Notes under the pieces: generated by a model | Told to the model about the DNA's origin: nothing | What the model saw: the letters and a program-made list of their open reading frames with translations, nothing else | Database searches by the model: none | In this document: positions 13,890-26,682 of the stretch, one piece after another | Layout of the letters: every line of letters begins with the position of its first letter | Numbering within the stretch: position 1 is the stretch's first letter | Program-made: the position numbers and the translations under genes | Assembly (NCBI GenBank): GCA_964057225.1 | Contig: OZ059896.1 | Span: 2,852,001 to 2,916,000, forward strand | Length of the DNA: 64,000 bases | Reading direction: 5' to 3' | From: Auanema rhodensis | Taxonomy: Eukaryota > Nematoda > Chromadorea > Rhabditida > Rhabditidae

Positions 13890-16800
13890 ATATGGACATG
13901 GGGAATCTAATTTTGGAAACCGCATCTCTTTATCTTTCACGTGAAGCGAGTTACATACCAAGTGCACATCACGTGTACATTTAATTAGCATAAATTAAAG
14001 TTCACGTAAATTTCAAAGTCATGGTTACCATGAACCAATATCAATAAAAATTTGTTTTTAGACTAATATGGACATGGGGAATCTAATTTCGAAAACCGCA
14101 TCTATTTATCTTTCACGTGAAGCGAGTTACATACCAAGTGCACATCACGTGTACATTTAATTAGCATAAATTAAAGTTCACGTAAATTTCAAAGTCATGG
14201 TTACCATGAACCAATATCAATAAAAATTTATTTTTAGACTAATATGGACATGGGGAATCTAATTTCGAAAACCGCATCTATTTATCTTTCACGTGAAGCG
14301 AGTTACATACCAAGTGCACATCACGTGTACATTAAATTAGCATAAATTAAAGTTCACGTAAATTTCAAAGTCATGGTTACCATGAACCAATATCAATAAA
14401 AATTTGTTTTTAGACTAATATGGACATGGGGAATCTAATTTTGGAAACCGCATCTATTTATCTTTCACGTGAAGCGAGTTACATACCAAGTGCACATCAC
14501 GTGTACATTTAATTAGCATAAATTAAAGTTCACGTAAATTTCAAAGTCATGGTTACCATGAACCAATATCAATAAAAATTTGTTTTTAGACTAATATGGA
14601 CATGGGGAATCTAATTTTGGAAACCGCATCTCTTTATCTTTTACGTGAAGCGAGTTACATACCAAGTGCACATCACGTGTACATTTAATTAGCATAAATT
14701 AAAGTTCACGTAAATTTCAAAGTCATGGTTACCATGAACCAATATCAATAAAAATTTGTTTTTAGACTAATATGGACATGGGGAATCTAATTTCGAAAAC
14801 CGCATCTATTTATCTTTCACGTGAAGCGAGTTACATACCAAGTGCACATCACGTGTACATTTAATTAGCATAAATTAAAGTTCACGTAAATTTCAAAGTC
14901 ATGGTTACCATGAACCAATATCAATAAAAATTTGTTTTTAGACTAATATGGACATGGGGAATCTAATTTCGAAAACCGCATCTATTCATCTTTCACGTGA
15001 AGCGAGTTACATACCAAGTGCACATCACGTGTACATTTAATTAGCATAAATTAAAGTTCACGTAAATTTCAAAGTCATGGTTACCATGAACCAATATCAA
15101 TAAAAATTTGTTTGTGAACTAATATGGACATGGGGAATCTAATTTTGGAAACCGCATCTCTTCATCTTTCACGTGAAGCGAGTTACATACCAAGTGCACA
15201 TCACGTGTACATTTAATTAGCATAAATTAAAGTTCACGTAAATTTCAAAGTCACGGTTACCATGAACCAATATCAATAAAAATTTGTTTTTAGACTAATA
15301 TGGACATGGGGAATCTAATTTTGAAAACCGCATCTCTTCATCTTTCACGTGAAGCGAGTTACATACCAAGTGCACATCACGTGTACATTTAATTAGCATA
15401 AATTAAAGTTCACGTAAATTTCAAAGTCATGGTTACCATGAACCAATGTCAATAAAAATTTGTTTTTAGACTAATATGGACATGGGGAATCTAATTTTGA
15501 AAACCGCATCTCTTTATTTTTCACGTGAAGCGAGTTACATACCAAGTGCACATCACGTGTACTTTTAATTAGCATAAATTAAAGTTCACGTAAATTTCAA
15601 AGTCATGGTTACCATGAACCAATATCAATAAAAATTTGTTTTTAGACTAATATGGACATGGGGAATCTAATTTCGAAAACCGCATCTATTTATCTTTCAC
15701 GTGAAGCGAGTTACATACCAAGTGCACATCACGTGTACAATTAATTAGCATAAATTAAAGTTCACGTAAATTTCAAAGTCATGGTTACCATGCACCAATA
15801 TCAATAAAAATTTGTTTTTAGACTAATATGGACATGGGGAATCTAATTTTGAAAACCGCATCTCTTTATCTCTCACGTGAAGCGAGTTACATACCAAGGG
15901 CACATCACGTGTACATTTAATTAGCATTAATTAAAGTTCACGTAAATTTCAAAGTCATGGTTACCATGAACCAATATCAATAAAAATTTGTTTGTGAACT
16001 AATATGGACATGGGGAATCTAATTTTGAAAACCGCATCTCTTCATCTTTCACGTGAAGCGAGTTACATACCAAGTGCACATCACGTGTACATTTAATTAG
16101 CATAAATTAAAGTTCACGTAAATTTCAAAGTCATGGTTACCATGAACCAATATCAATAAAAATTTGTTTTTAGACTAATTTGGACATGGGGAATCTAATT
16201 TTGAAAACCGCATCTCTTTATCTTTCACGTGAAGCGAGTTACATACCAAGTGCACATCACGTGTACATTTAATTAGCATAAATTAAAGTTCACGTAAATT
16301 TCAAAGTCATGGTTACCATGAACCAATGTCAATAAAAATTTGTTTTTAGACTAATATGGACATGGGGAATCTAATTTTGAAAACCGCATCTCTTTATTTT
16401 TCACGTGAAGCGAGTTACATACCAAGTGCACATCACGTGTACATTTAATTAGCATAAATTAAAGTTCACGTAAATTTCAAAGTCATGGTTACCATGAACC
16501 AATATCAATAAAAATTTGTTTTTAGACTAATTTGGACATGGGGAATCTAATTTTGAAAACCGCATCTATTTATCTTTCACGTGAAGCGAGTTACATACCA
16601 AGTGCACATCACGTGTACATTTAATTAGCATAAATTAAAGTTCACGTAAATTTCAAAGTCATGGTTACCATGAACCAATATCAATAAAAATTTTTTTTTA
16701 GACTAATTTGGACATGGGGAATTTAATTTTGAAAACCGCATCTATTTATCTTTCACGTGAAGCGAGTTACATACCAAGTGCACATCACGTGTACATTTAA

Positions 16801-17598
16801 TTAGCATAAATTAAAGTTCACGTAAATTTCAAAGTCATGGTGACCATGAACCAATATCAATAAAAATTTGTTTTTAGACTAATATGGACATGGGGAATCT
16901 AATTTTGAAAACGGCATCTCTTTATCTTTCACGTGAAGCGAGTTACATACCAAGTGCACATCACGTGTACATTTAATTAGCATAAATTAAAGTTCACGTA
17001 AATTTCAAAGTCATGGTTACCATGAACCAATATCAATAAAAATTTGTTTTTAGACTAATATGGACATGGGGAATCTAATTTTGAAAACCGCATCTCTTTA
17101 TATTTCACATGAAGCGAGTTACATACCAAGTGCACATCACGTGTACATTAAATTAGCATAAATTAAAGTTCACGTAAATTTCAAAGTCATGGTTACCATG
17201 AACCAATATCAATAAAAATTTGTTTTTAGACTAATTTGGACATGGGGAATCTAATTTTGAAAACCGCATCTCTTCATCTTTCACGTGAAGCGAGTTACAT
17301 ACCAAGTGCACATCACGTGTACATTTAATTAGCATAAATTAAAGTTCACGTAAATTTCAAAGTCATGGTTACCATGAACCAATGTCAATAAAAATTTGTT
17401 TTTAGACTAATATGGACATGGGGAATCTAATTTTGAAAACCGCATCTCTTCATCTTTCACATGAAGCGAGTTACATACCAAGTGCACATCACGTGTACAT
17501 TAAATTAGCATAAATTAAAGTTCACGTAAATTTCAAAGTCATGGTTACCATGAACCAATATCAATAAAAATTTGTTTTTAGACTAATTTGGACATGGG
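13890..17598. repeat. Satellite A segmental duplication, copy 2 (39-monomer offset)
   Basis: Partner of the block at about 6990-10735. It carries the same rare variants in the same order. It differs by a few private changes: copy 1 has ACCGAGTGC near 8151 where this copy keeps ACCAAGTGC, and a T run here is longer near 16690. After about 17598 it continues in register with copy 1 only if the extra 528-bp triplet at 10741-11268 is skipped. Confidence 0.85.
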
Positions 17599-20500
17599 GA
17601 ATCTAATTTTGAAAACCGCATCTCTTCATCTTTCACGTGAAGCGAGTTACATACCAAGTGCACATCACGTGTACATTTAATTAGCATAAATTAAAGTTCA
17701 CGTAAATTTCAAAGTCATGGTGACCATGAACCAATATCAATAAAAATTTGTTTTTAGACTAATATGGACATGGGGAATCTAATTTTGAAAACCGCATCTC
17801 TTTATCTTTCACGTGAAGCGAGTTACATACCAAGTGCACATCACGTGTACATTAAATTAGCATAAATTAAAGTTCACGTAAATTTCAAAGTCATGGTTAC
17901 CATGAACCAATATCAATAAAAATTTGTTTTTAGACTAATATGGACATGGGGAATCTAATTTCGAAAACCGCATCTATTCATCTTTCACGTGAAGCGAGTT
18001 ACATACCAAGTGCACATCACGTGTACATTTAATTAGCATAAATTAAAGTTCACGTAAATTTCAAACTCATGGTTACCATGAACCAATGTCAATAAAAATT
18101 TGTTTTTAGACTAATATGGACATGGGGAATCTAATTTTGGAAACCGCATCTCTTCATCTTTCACGTGAAGCGAGTTACATACCAAGTGCACATCACGTGT
18201 ACATTTAATTAGCATAAATTAAAGTTCACGTAAATTTCAAAGTCATGGTTACCATGCACCAATATCAATAAAAATTTGTTTTTAGACTAATATGGACATG
18301 GGGAATCTAACTTTGAAAACCGCATCTCTTTATCTCTCACGTGAAGCGAGTTACATACCAAGTGCACATCACGTGTACATTTAATTAGCATAAATTAAAG
18401 TTCACGTAAATTTCAAAGTCATGGTTACCATGAACCAATATCAATAAAAATTTTTTTTTAGACTAATTTGGACATGGGGAATTTAATTTTGAAAACCGCA
18501 TCTATTTATCTTTCACGTGAAGCGAGTTACATACCAAGTGCACATCACGTGTACATTTAATTAGCATAAATTAAAGTTCACGTAAATTTCAAAGTCATGG
18601 TGACCATGAACCAATATCAATAAAAATTTGTTTTTAGACTAATATGGACATGGGGAATCTAATTTTGAAAACCGCATCTCTTTATCTTTCACGTGAAGCG
18701 AGTTACATACCAAGTGCACATCACGTGTACATTTAATTAGCATAAATTAAAGTTCACGTAAATTTCAAAGTCATGGTTACCATGAACCAATATCAATAAA
18801 AATTTGTTTTTAGACTAATTTGGACATGGGGAATCTAATTTTGAAAACCGCATCTATTTATCTTTCACGTGAAGCGAGTTACATACCAAGTGCACATCAC
18901 GTGTACATTTAATTAGCATAAATTAAAGTTCACGTAAATTTCAAAGTCATGGTTACCATGAACCAATATCAATAAAAATTTTTTTTAGACTAATTTGGAC
19001 ATGGGGAATTTAATTTTGAAAACCGCATCTATTTATCTTTCACGTGAAGCGAGTTACATACCAAGTGCACATCACGTGTACATTTAATTAGCATAAATTA
19101 AAGTTCACGTAAATTTCAAAGTCATGGTGACCATGAACCAATATCAATAAAAATTTGTTTTTAGACTAATATGGACATGGGGAATCTAATTTTGAAAACC
19201 GCATCTCTTTATCTTTCACGTGAAGCGAGTTACATACCAAGTGCACATCACGTGTACATTAAATTAGCATAAATTAAAGTTCACGTAAATTTCAAAGTCA
19301 TGGTTACCATGAACCAATATCAATAAAAATTTGTTTTTAGACTAATATGGACATGGGGAATCTAATTTCGAAAACCGCATCTATTCATCTTTCACGTGAA
19401 GCGAGTTACATACCAAGTGCACATCACGTGTACATTTAATTAGCATAAATTAAAGTTCACGTAAATTTCAAAGTCATGGTTACCATGAACCAATATCAAT
19501 AAAAATTTGTTTGTGAACTAATATGGACATGGGGAATTTAATTTTGAAAACCGCATCTATTTATCTTTCACGTGAAGCGAGTTACATACCAAGTGCACAT
19601 CACGTGTACATTTAATTAGCATAAATTAAAGTTCACGTAAATTTCAAAGTCATGGTGACCATGAACCAATATCAATAAAAATTTGTTTTTAGACTAATAT
19701 GGACATGGGGAATCTAATTTTGAAAACCGCATCTCTTTATCTTTCACGTGAAGCGAGTTACATACCAAGTGCACATCACGTGTACATTAAATTAGCATAA
19801 ATTAAAGTTCACGTAAATTTCAAAGTCATGGTTACCATGAACCAATATCAATAAAAATTTGTTTTTAGACTAATATGGACATGGGGAATCTAATTTCGAA
19901 AACCGCATCTATTCATCTTTCACGTGAAGCGAGTTACATACCAAGTGCACATCACGTGTACATTTAATTAGCATAAATTAAAGTTCACGTAAATTTCAAA
20001 GTCATGGTTACCATGAACCAATATCAATAAAAATTTGTTTGTGAACTAATATGGACATGGGGAATCTAATTTTGGAAACCGCATCTCTTCATCTTTCACG
20101 TGAAGCGAGTTACATACCAAGTGCACATCACGTGTACAATTAATTAGCATAAATTAAAGTTCACGTAAATTTCAAAGTCATGGTTACCATGAACCAATAT
20201 CAATAAAAATTTGTTTTTAGACTAATATGGACATGGGGAATCTAATTTCGAAAACCGCATCTATTCATCTTTCACGTGAAGCGAGTTACATACCAAGTGC
20301 ACATCACGTGTACATTTAATTAGCATAAATTAAAGTTCACGTAAATTTCAAACTCATGGTTACCATGAACCAATGTCAATAAAAATTTGTTTTTAGACTA
20401 ATATGGACATGGGGAATCTAATTTTGGAAACCGCATCTCTTCATCTTTCACGTGAAGCGAGTTACATACCAAGTGCACATCACGTGTACAATTAATTAGC

Positions 20501-23306
20501 ATAAATTAAAGTTCACGTAAATTTCAAAGTCATGGTTACCATGCACCAATATCAATAAAAATTTGTTTTTAGACTAATATGGACATGGGGAATCTAACTT
20601 TGAAAACCGCATCTCTTTATCTCTCACGTGAAGCGAGTTACATACCAAGTGCACATCACGTGTACATTTAATTAGCATAAATTAAAGTTCACGTAAATTT
20701 CAAAGTCATGGTTACCATGAACCAATATCAATAAAAATTTGTTTTTAGACTAATTTGGACATGGGGAATTTAATTTTGAAAACCGCATCTATTTATCTTT
20801 CACGTGAAGCGAGTTACATACCAAGTGCACATCACGTGTACATTTAATTAGCATAAATTAAAGTTCACGTAAATTTCAAAGTCATGGTTACCATGAACCA
20901 ATATCAATAAAAATTTGTTTGTGAACTAATATGGACATGGGGAATCTAATTTTGGAAACCGCATCTCTTCATCTTTCACGTGAAGCGAGTTACATACCAA
21001 GTGCACATCACGTGTACAATTAATTAGCATAAATTAAAGTTCACGTAAATTTCAAAGTCATGGTTACCATGCACCAATATCAATAAAAATTTGTTTTTAG
21101 ACTAATATGGACATGGGGAATCTAACTTTGAAAACCGCATCTCTTTATCTCTCACGTGAAGCGAGTTACATACCAAGTGCACATCACGTGTACATTTAAT
21201 TAGCATAAATTAAAGTTCACGTAAATTTCAAAGTCATGGTTACCATGAACCAATATCAATAAAAATTTTTTTTTAGACTAATTTGGACATGGGGAATTTA
21301 ATTTTGAAAACCGCATCTATTTATCTTTCACGTGAAGCGAGTTACATACCAAGTGCACATCACGTGTACATTTAATTAGCATAAATTAAAGTTCACGTAA
21401 ATTTCAAAGTCATGGTGACCATGAACCAATATCAATAAAAATTTGTTTTTAGACTAATATGGACATGGGGAATCTAATTTTGAAAACCGCATCTCTTTAT
21501 CTTTCACGTGAAGCGAGTTACATACCAAGTGCACATCACGTGTACATTTAATTAGCATAAATTAAAGTTCACGTAAATTTCAAAGTCATGGTTACCATGA
21601 ACCAATATCAATAAAAATTTGTTTTTAGACTAATTTGGACATGGGGAATCTAATTTTGAAAACCGCATCTATTTATCTTTCACGTGAAGCGAGTTACATA
21701 CCAAGTGCACATCACGTGTACATTTAATTAGCATAAATTAAAGTTCACGTAAATTTCAAAGTCATGGTTACCATGAACCAATATCAATAAAAATTTTTTT
21801 TAGACTAATTTGGACATGGGGAATTTAATTTTGAAAACCGCATCTATTTATCTTTCACGTGAAGCGAGTTACATACCAAGTGCACATCACGTGTACATTT
21901 AATTAGCATAAATTAAAGTTCACGTAAATTTCAAAGTCATGGTGACCATGAACCAATATCAATAAAAATTTGTTTTTAGACTAATATGGACATGGGGAAT
22001 CTAATTTTGAAAACCGCATCTCTTTATCTTTCACGTGAAGCGAGTTACATACCAAGTGCACATCACGTGTACATTTAATTAGCATAAATTAAAGTTCACG
22101 TAAATTTCAAAGTCATGGTTACCATGAACCAATATCAATAAAAATTTGTTTTTAGACTAATATGGACATGGGGAATCTAATTTTGAAAACCGCATCTCTT
22201 TATCTTTCACGTGAAGCGAGTTACATACCAAGTGCACATCACGTGTACATTAAATTAGCATAAATTAAAGTTCACGTAAATTTCAAAGTCATGGTTACCA
22301 TGAACCAATATCAATAAAAATTTGTTTTTAGACTAATTTGGACATGGGGAATCTAATTTTGAAAACCGCATCTCTTCATCTTTCACGTGAAGCGAGTTAC
22401 ATACCAAGTGCACATCACGTGTACATTTAATTAGCATAAATTAAAGTTCACGTAAATTTCAAAGTCATGGTTACCATGAACCAATATCAATAAAAATTTG
22501 TTTTTAGACTAATATGGACATGGGGAATCTAATTTTGAAAACCGCATCTCTTTATCTTTCACGTGAAGCGAGTTACATACCAAGTGCACATCACGTGTAC
22601 ATTAAATTAGCATAAATTAAAGTTCACGTAAATTTCAAAGTCATGGTTACCATGAACCAATATCAATAAAAATTTGTTTTTAGACTAATTTGGACATGGG
22701 GAATCTAATTTTGAAAACCGCATCTCTTCATCTTTCACGTGAAGCGAGTTACATACCAAGTGCACATCACGTGTACATTTAATTAGCATAAATTAAAGTT
22801 CACGTAAATTTCAAAGTCATGGTTACCATGAACCAATGTCAATAAAAATTTGTTTTTAGACTAATATGGACATGGGGAATCTAATTTTGAAAACCGCATC
22901 TCTTCATCTTTCACATGAAGCGAGTTACATACCAAGTGCACATCACGTGTACATTAAATTAGCATAAATTAAAGTTCACGTAAATTTCAAAGTCATGGTT
23001 ACCATGAACCAATATCAATAAAATTTTGTTTTTAGACTAATATGGATATGGGGAATCTAATTTTGAAAACCGCATCTCTTTATTTTTCACGTGAAGCGAG
23101 TTACATACCAAGTGCACATCACGTGTACATTTAATTAGCATAAATTAAAGTTCACGTAAATTTCAAACTCATGGTTACCATGAACCAATGTCAATAAAAA
23201 TTTGTTTTTAGACTAATATGGACATGGGGAATCTAATTTTGAAAACCGCATCTCTTTATCTTTCACGTGAAGCGAGTTACATACCAAGTGCACATCACGT
23301 GTACAT

Positions 23307-25440
23307 TAAATTAGCATAAATTAAAGTTCACGTAAATTTCAAAGTCATGGTTACCATGAACCAATATCAATAAAAATTTGTTTTTAGACTAATATGGACA
23401 TGGGGAATCTAATTTCGAAAACCGCATCTATTCATCTTTCACGTGAAGCGAGTTACATACCAAGTGCACATCACGTGTACATTTAATTAGCATAAATTAA
23501 AGTTCACGTAAATTTCAAAGTCATGGTTACCATGAACCAATATCAATAAAAATTTGTTTGTGAACTAATATGGACATGGGGAATCTAATTTTGGAAACCG
23601 CATCTCTTCATCTTTCACGTGAAGCGAGTTACATACCAAGTGCACATCACGTGTACAATTAATTAGCATAAATTAAAGTTCACGTAAATTTCAAAGTCAT
23701 GGTTACCATGCACCAATATCAATAAAAATTTGCTTTTAGACTAATATGGACATGGGGAATCTAACTTTGAAAACCGCATCTCTTTATCTCTCACGTGAAG
23801 CGAGTTACATACCAAGGGCACATCACGTGTACATTTAATTAGCATAAATTAAAGTTCACGTAAATTTCAAAGTCATGGTTACCATGCACCAATATCAATA
23901 AAAATTTGTTTTTAGACTAATATGGACATGGGGAATCTAATTTTGAAAACCGCATCTCTTTATCTTTCACGTGAAGCGAGTTACATACCAAGTGCACATC
24001 ACGTGTACATTTAATTAGCATTAATTAAAGTTCACGTAAATTTCAAAGTCATGGTTACCATGAACCAATGTCAATAAAAATTTGTTTTTAGACTAATATG
24101 GACATGGGGAATCTAATTTTGAAAACCGCATCTCTTTATTTTTCACGTGAAGCGAGTTACATACCAAGTGCACATCACGTGTACATTTAATTAGCATAAA
24201 TTAAAGTTCACGTAAATTTCAAAGTCATGGTTACCATGAACCAATATCAATAAAAATTTGTTTTTAGACTAATATGGACATGGGGAATCTAATTTCGAAA
24301 ACCGCATCTATTTATCTTTCACGTGAAGCGAGTTACATACCAAGTGCACATCACGTGTACAATTAATTAGCATAAATTGAAGTTCACGTAAATTTCAAAG
24401 TCATGGTTACCATGAACCAATGTCAATAAAAATTTGTTTTTAGACTAATATGGACATGGGGAATCTAATTTTGAAAACCGCATCTCTTTATTTTTCACGT
24501 GAAGCGAGTTACATACCAAGTGCACATTACGTGTACATTTAATTAGCATAAATTAAAGTTCACGTAAATTTCAAAGTCATGGTTACCATGAACCAATATC
24601 AATAAAAATTTGTTTTTAGACTAATTTGGACATGGGGAATCTAATTTTGAAAACCGCATCTATTTATCTTTCACGTGAAGCGAGTTACATACCAAGTGCA
24701 CATCACGTGTACATTTAATTAGCATAAATTAAAGTTCACGTAAATTTCAAAGTCATGGTTACCATGAACCAATATCAATAAAAATTTTTTTTTAGACTAA
24801 TTTGGACATGGGGAATTTAATTTTGAAAACCGCATCTATTTATCTTTCACGTGAAGCGAGTTACATACCAAGTGCACATCACGTGTACATTTAATTAGCA
24901 TAAATTAAAGTTCACGTAAATTTCAAAGTCATGGTGACCATGAACCAATATCAATAAAAATTTGTTTTTAGACTAATATGGACATGGGGAATCTAATTTT
25001 GAAAACCGCATCTCTTTATCTTTCACGTGAAGCGAGTTACATACCAAGTGCACATCACGTGTACATTTAATTAGCATAAATTAAAGTTCACGTAAATTTC
25101 AAAGTCATGGTTACCATGAACCAATATCAATAAAAATTTGTTTTTAGACTAATTTGGACATGGGGAATCTAATTTTGAAAACCGCATCTATTTATCTTTC
25201 ACGTGAAGCGAGTTACATACCAAGAGCACATCACGTGTACATTTAATTAGCATAAATTAAAGTTCACGTAAATTTCAAAGTCATGGTTACCATGAACCAA
25301 TATCAATAAAAATTTTTTTTAGACTAATTTGGACATGGGGAATTTAATTTTGAAAACCGCATCTATTTATCTTTCACGTGAAGCGAGTTACATACCAAGT
25401 GCACATCACGTGTACATTTAATTAGCATAAATTAAAGTTC
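23307..25440. repeat. Satellite A block, copy 2 of the 11.5-kb block
   Basis: Matches 11517-13650 variant for variant with a shift of 11,789 bp. Private changes are few: TTTGCTTTTAG near 23731, CACATTACGTG near 24525 and CCAAGAGCAC near 25220. The match is lost after about 25440, where this copy has GGTGACC and copy 1 has GGTTACC. Confidence 0.8.
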
Positions 25441-26145
25441 ACATAAATTTCAAAGTCATGGTGACCATGAACCAATATCAATAAAAATTTGTTTTTAGAC
25501 TAATATGGACATGGGGAATCTAATTTTGAAAACCGCATCTCTTTATCTTTCACGTGAAGCGAGTTACATACCAAGTGCACATCACGTGTACATTTAATTA
25601 GCATAAATTAAAGTTCACGTAAATTTCAAAGTCATGGTTACCATGAACCAATATCAATAAAAATTTGTTTTTAGACTAATATGGACATGGGGAATCTAAT
25701 TTTGAAAACCGCATCTCTTTATCTTTCACGTGAAGCGAGTTACATACCAAGTGCACATCACGTGTACATTAAATTAGCATAAATTAAAGTTCACGTAAAT
25801 TTCAAAGTCATGGTTACCATGAACCAATATCAATAAAAATTTGTTTTTAGACTAATTTGGACATGGGGAATCTAATTTTGAAAACCGCATCTCTTCATCT
25901 TTCACGTGAAGCGAGTTACATACCAAGTGCACATCACGTGTACATTTAATTAGCATAAATTAAAGTTCACGTAAATTTCAAAGTCATGGTTACCATGAAC
26001 CAATGTCAATAAAAATTTGTTTTTAGACTAATATGGACATGGGGAATCTAATTTTGAAAACCGCATCTCTTCATCTTTCACATGAAGCGAGTTACATACC
26101 AAGTGCACATCACGTGTACATTAAATTAGCATAAATTAGTCAAGG

Positions 26146-26151
26146 TTTATT
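26146..26151 (-). terminator. AATAAA polyadenylation signal near the LINE 3' end
   Basis: Canonical AATAAA on the minus strand, followed by seven bases (CCTTGAC) before satellite sequence. Its place at the extreme 3' end of the element suits transcript end formation. No A-rich tail or simple-repeat tail follows. That absence is odd for Jockey-like elements but known in some other LINE clades. Confidence 0.45.
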
Positions 26152-26417
26152 GTTCTTTATCACAGGTTGTAACATTAGTGGTTTTTAAGAGAAGAAGTAT
26201 GAAAAAAGATCCTTACAATACGAACATAATTATAAAAATTAAAAAATGAATAAGCAATAAATGTGCAAAGTTGAAAAGAGTTATTGAATCAATTTTGTCT
26301 TTTAAGATACATACTTTTAGCTAGTCTCTCTATGTATTATGAAATGTTAACCCATTCTCAAAAAAACAGGGGAGTTGTTCAAATCAGATAAGTGATCTGA
26401 CCTCTTTTTTTACGTTT

Positions 26418-26485
26418 ACCAGGTGCGGTGGAACTTATAATAAAGTCGAGCCCGTTCTGGTAAGAAGAGGTAACTGTCACCTGGT
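26418..26485. other. Inverted repeat ACCAGGTG / CACCTGGT in the LINE 3' UTR
   Basis: Perfect 8-bp arms at 26418-26425 and 26478-26485, separated by 52 bp. The segment between is less AT-rich than the rest of the insertion. Many LINEs carry a 3' hairpin recognised by their own reverse transcriptase, and this could be such a structure. With a long loop it may also be chance, and the role is unproven. Confidence 0.4.
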
Positions 26486-26682
26486 TCGTATGGCTAATGC
26501 CTATAGAAACTATGGTGAAGTAACAGTGTAGCAAAGACGGAAGCGAGGATGTGGTTGGAACAAAACAGTGACACATAAAGTAACTTAGCTTTAAAAAGTT
26601 ATAAAAAAACATATTGAGACAATAATTCAAAAAAAAAAATAGGACGCTAGACAAATATAGTACAAAAATGAGAAAAATAAAT

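Larger units (their letters stand above)
1..26138. repeat. Satellite A array, left block (176-bp monomer)
   Basis: Head-to-tail tandem repeat with a 176-bp period: the word GGAATCTAA recurs at 1, 177, 353, 529 and onward. About 148.5 monomers lie here, and the array runs off the left edge of the window. Monomers are very similar, differing by a few substitutions or 1-bp length changes in a T run. Recurrent variable sites are TTTCG/TTTTG, CTATTTATC/CTCTTTATC/CTCTTCATC, ATATGG/ATTTGG, GGTTACC/GGTGACC, TTTAATT/TTAAATT/CAATTAATT and a TTTGTGAAC form of the T-rich segment. Combinations of these variants recur in the same order in distant blocks, showing segmental duplication. The first monomer is about 32% G+C. 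No long reading frame crosses it. I do not recognise the family by name. The role is unknown; a heterochromatic or centromere-proximal location is inferred. Confidence 0.98.
26139..26682 (-). other. 3' untranslated region of the LINE fragment
   Basis: This stretch of about 540 bp follows the stop codon in the element's sense direction. It is AT-rich, with a T-rich tract just after the stop (an A run on the plus strand at about 26628-26640). It holds an 8-bp inverted repeat and ends with a possible polyadenylation signal. A 122-codon minus-strand reading frame (26379-26747) overlaps it, but its product is low-complexity and hydrophobic and it overlaps the reverse transcriptase frame, so I do not treat it as a gene. 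No satellite A sequence is recognisable inside. Confidence 0.7.

Noticed and set aside
1-26138. CRISPR-like array of regular repeats
   Set aside because: The repeats are contiguous 176-bp units with no unique spacers, no leader and no cas genes. This is eukaryotic satellite DNA.
26418-26500. tRNA gene or tRNA-derived SINE in the less AT-rich part of the insertion
   Set aside because: No cloverleaf could be folded by eye and no convincing A and B boxes are present at the right distance. The inverted repeat arms alone do not make a tRNA.
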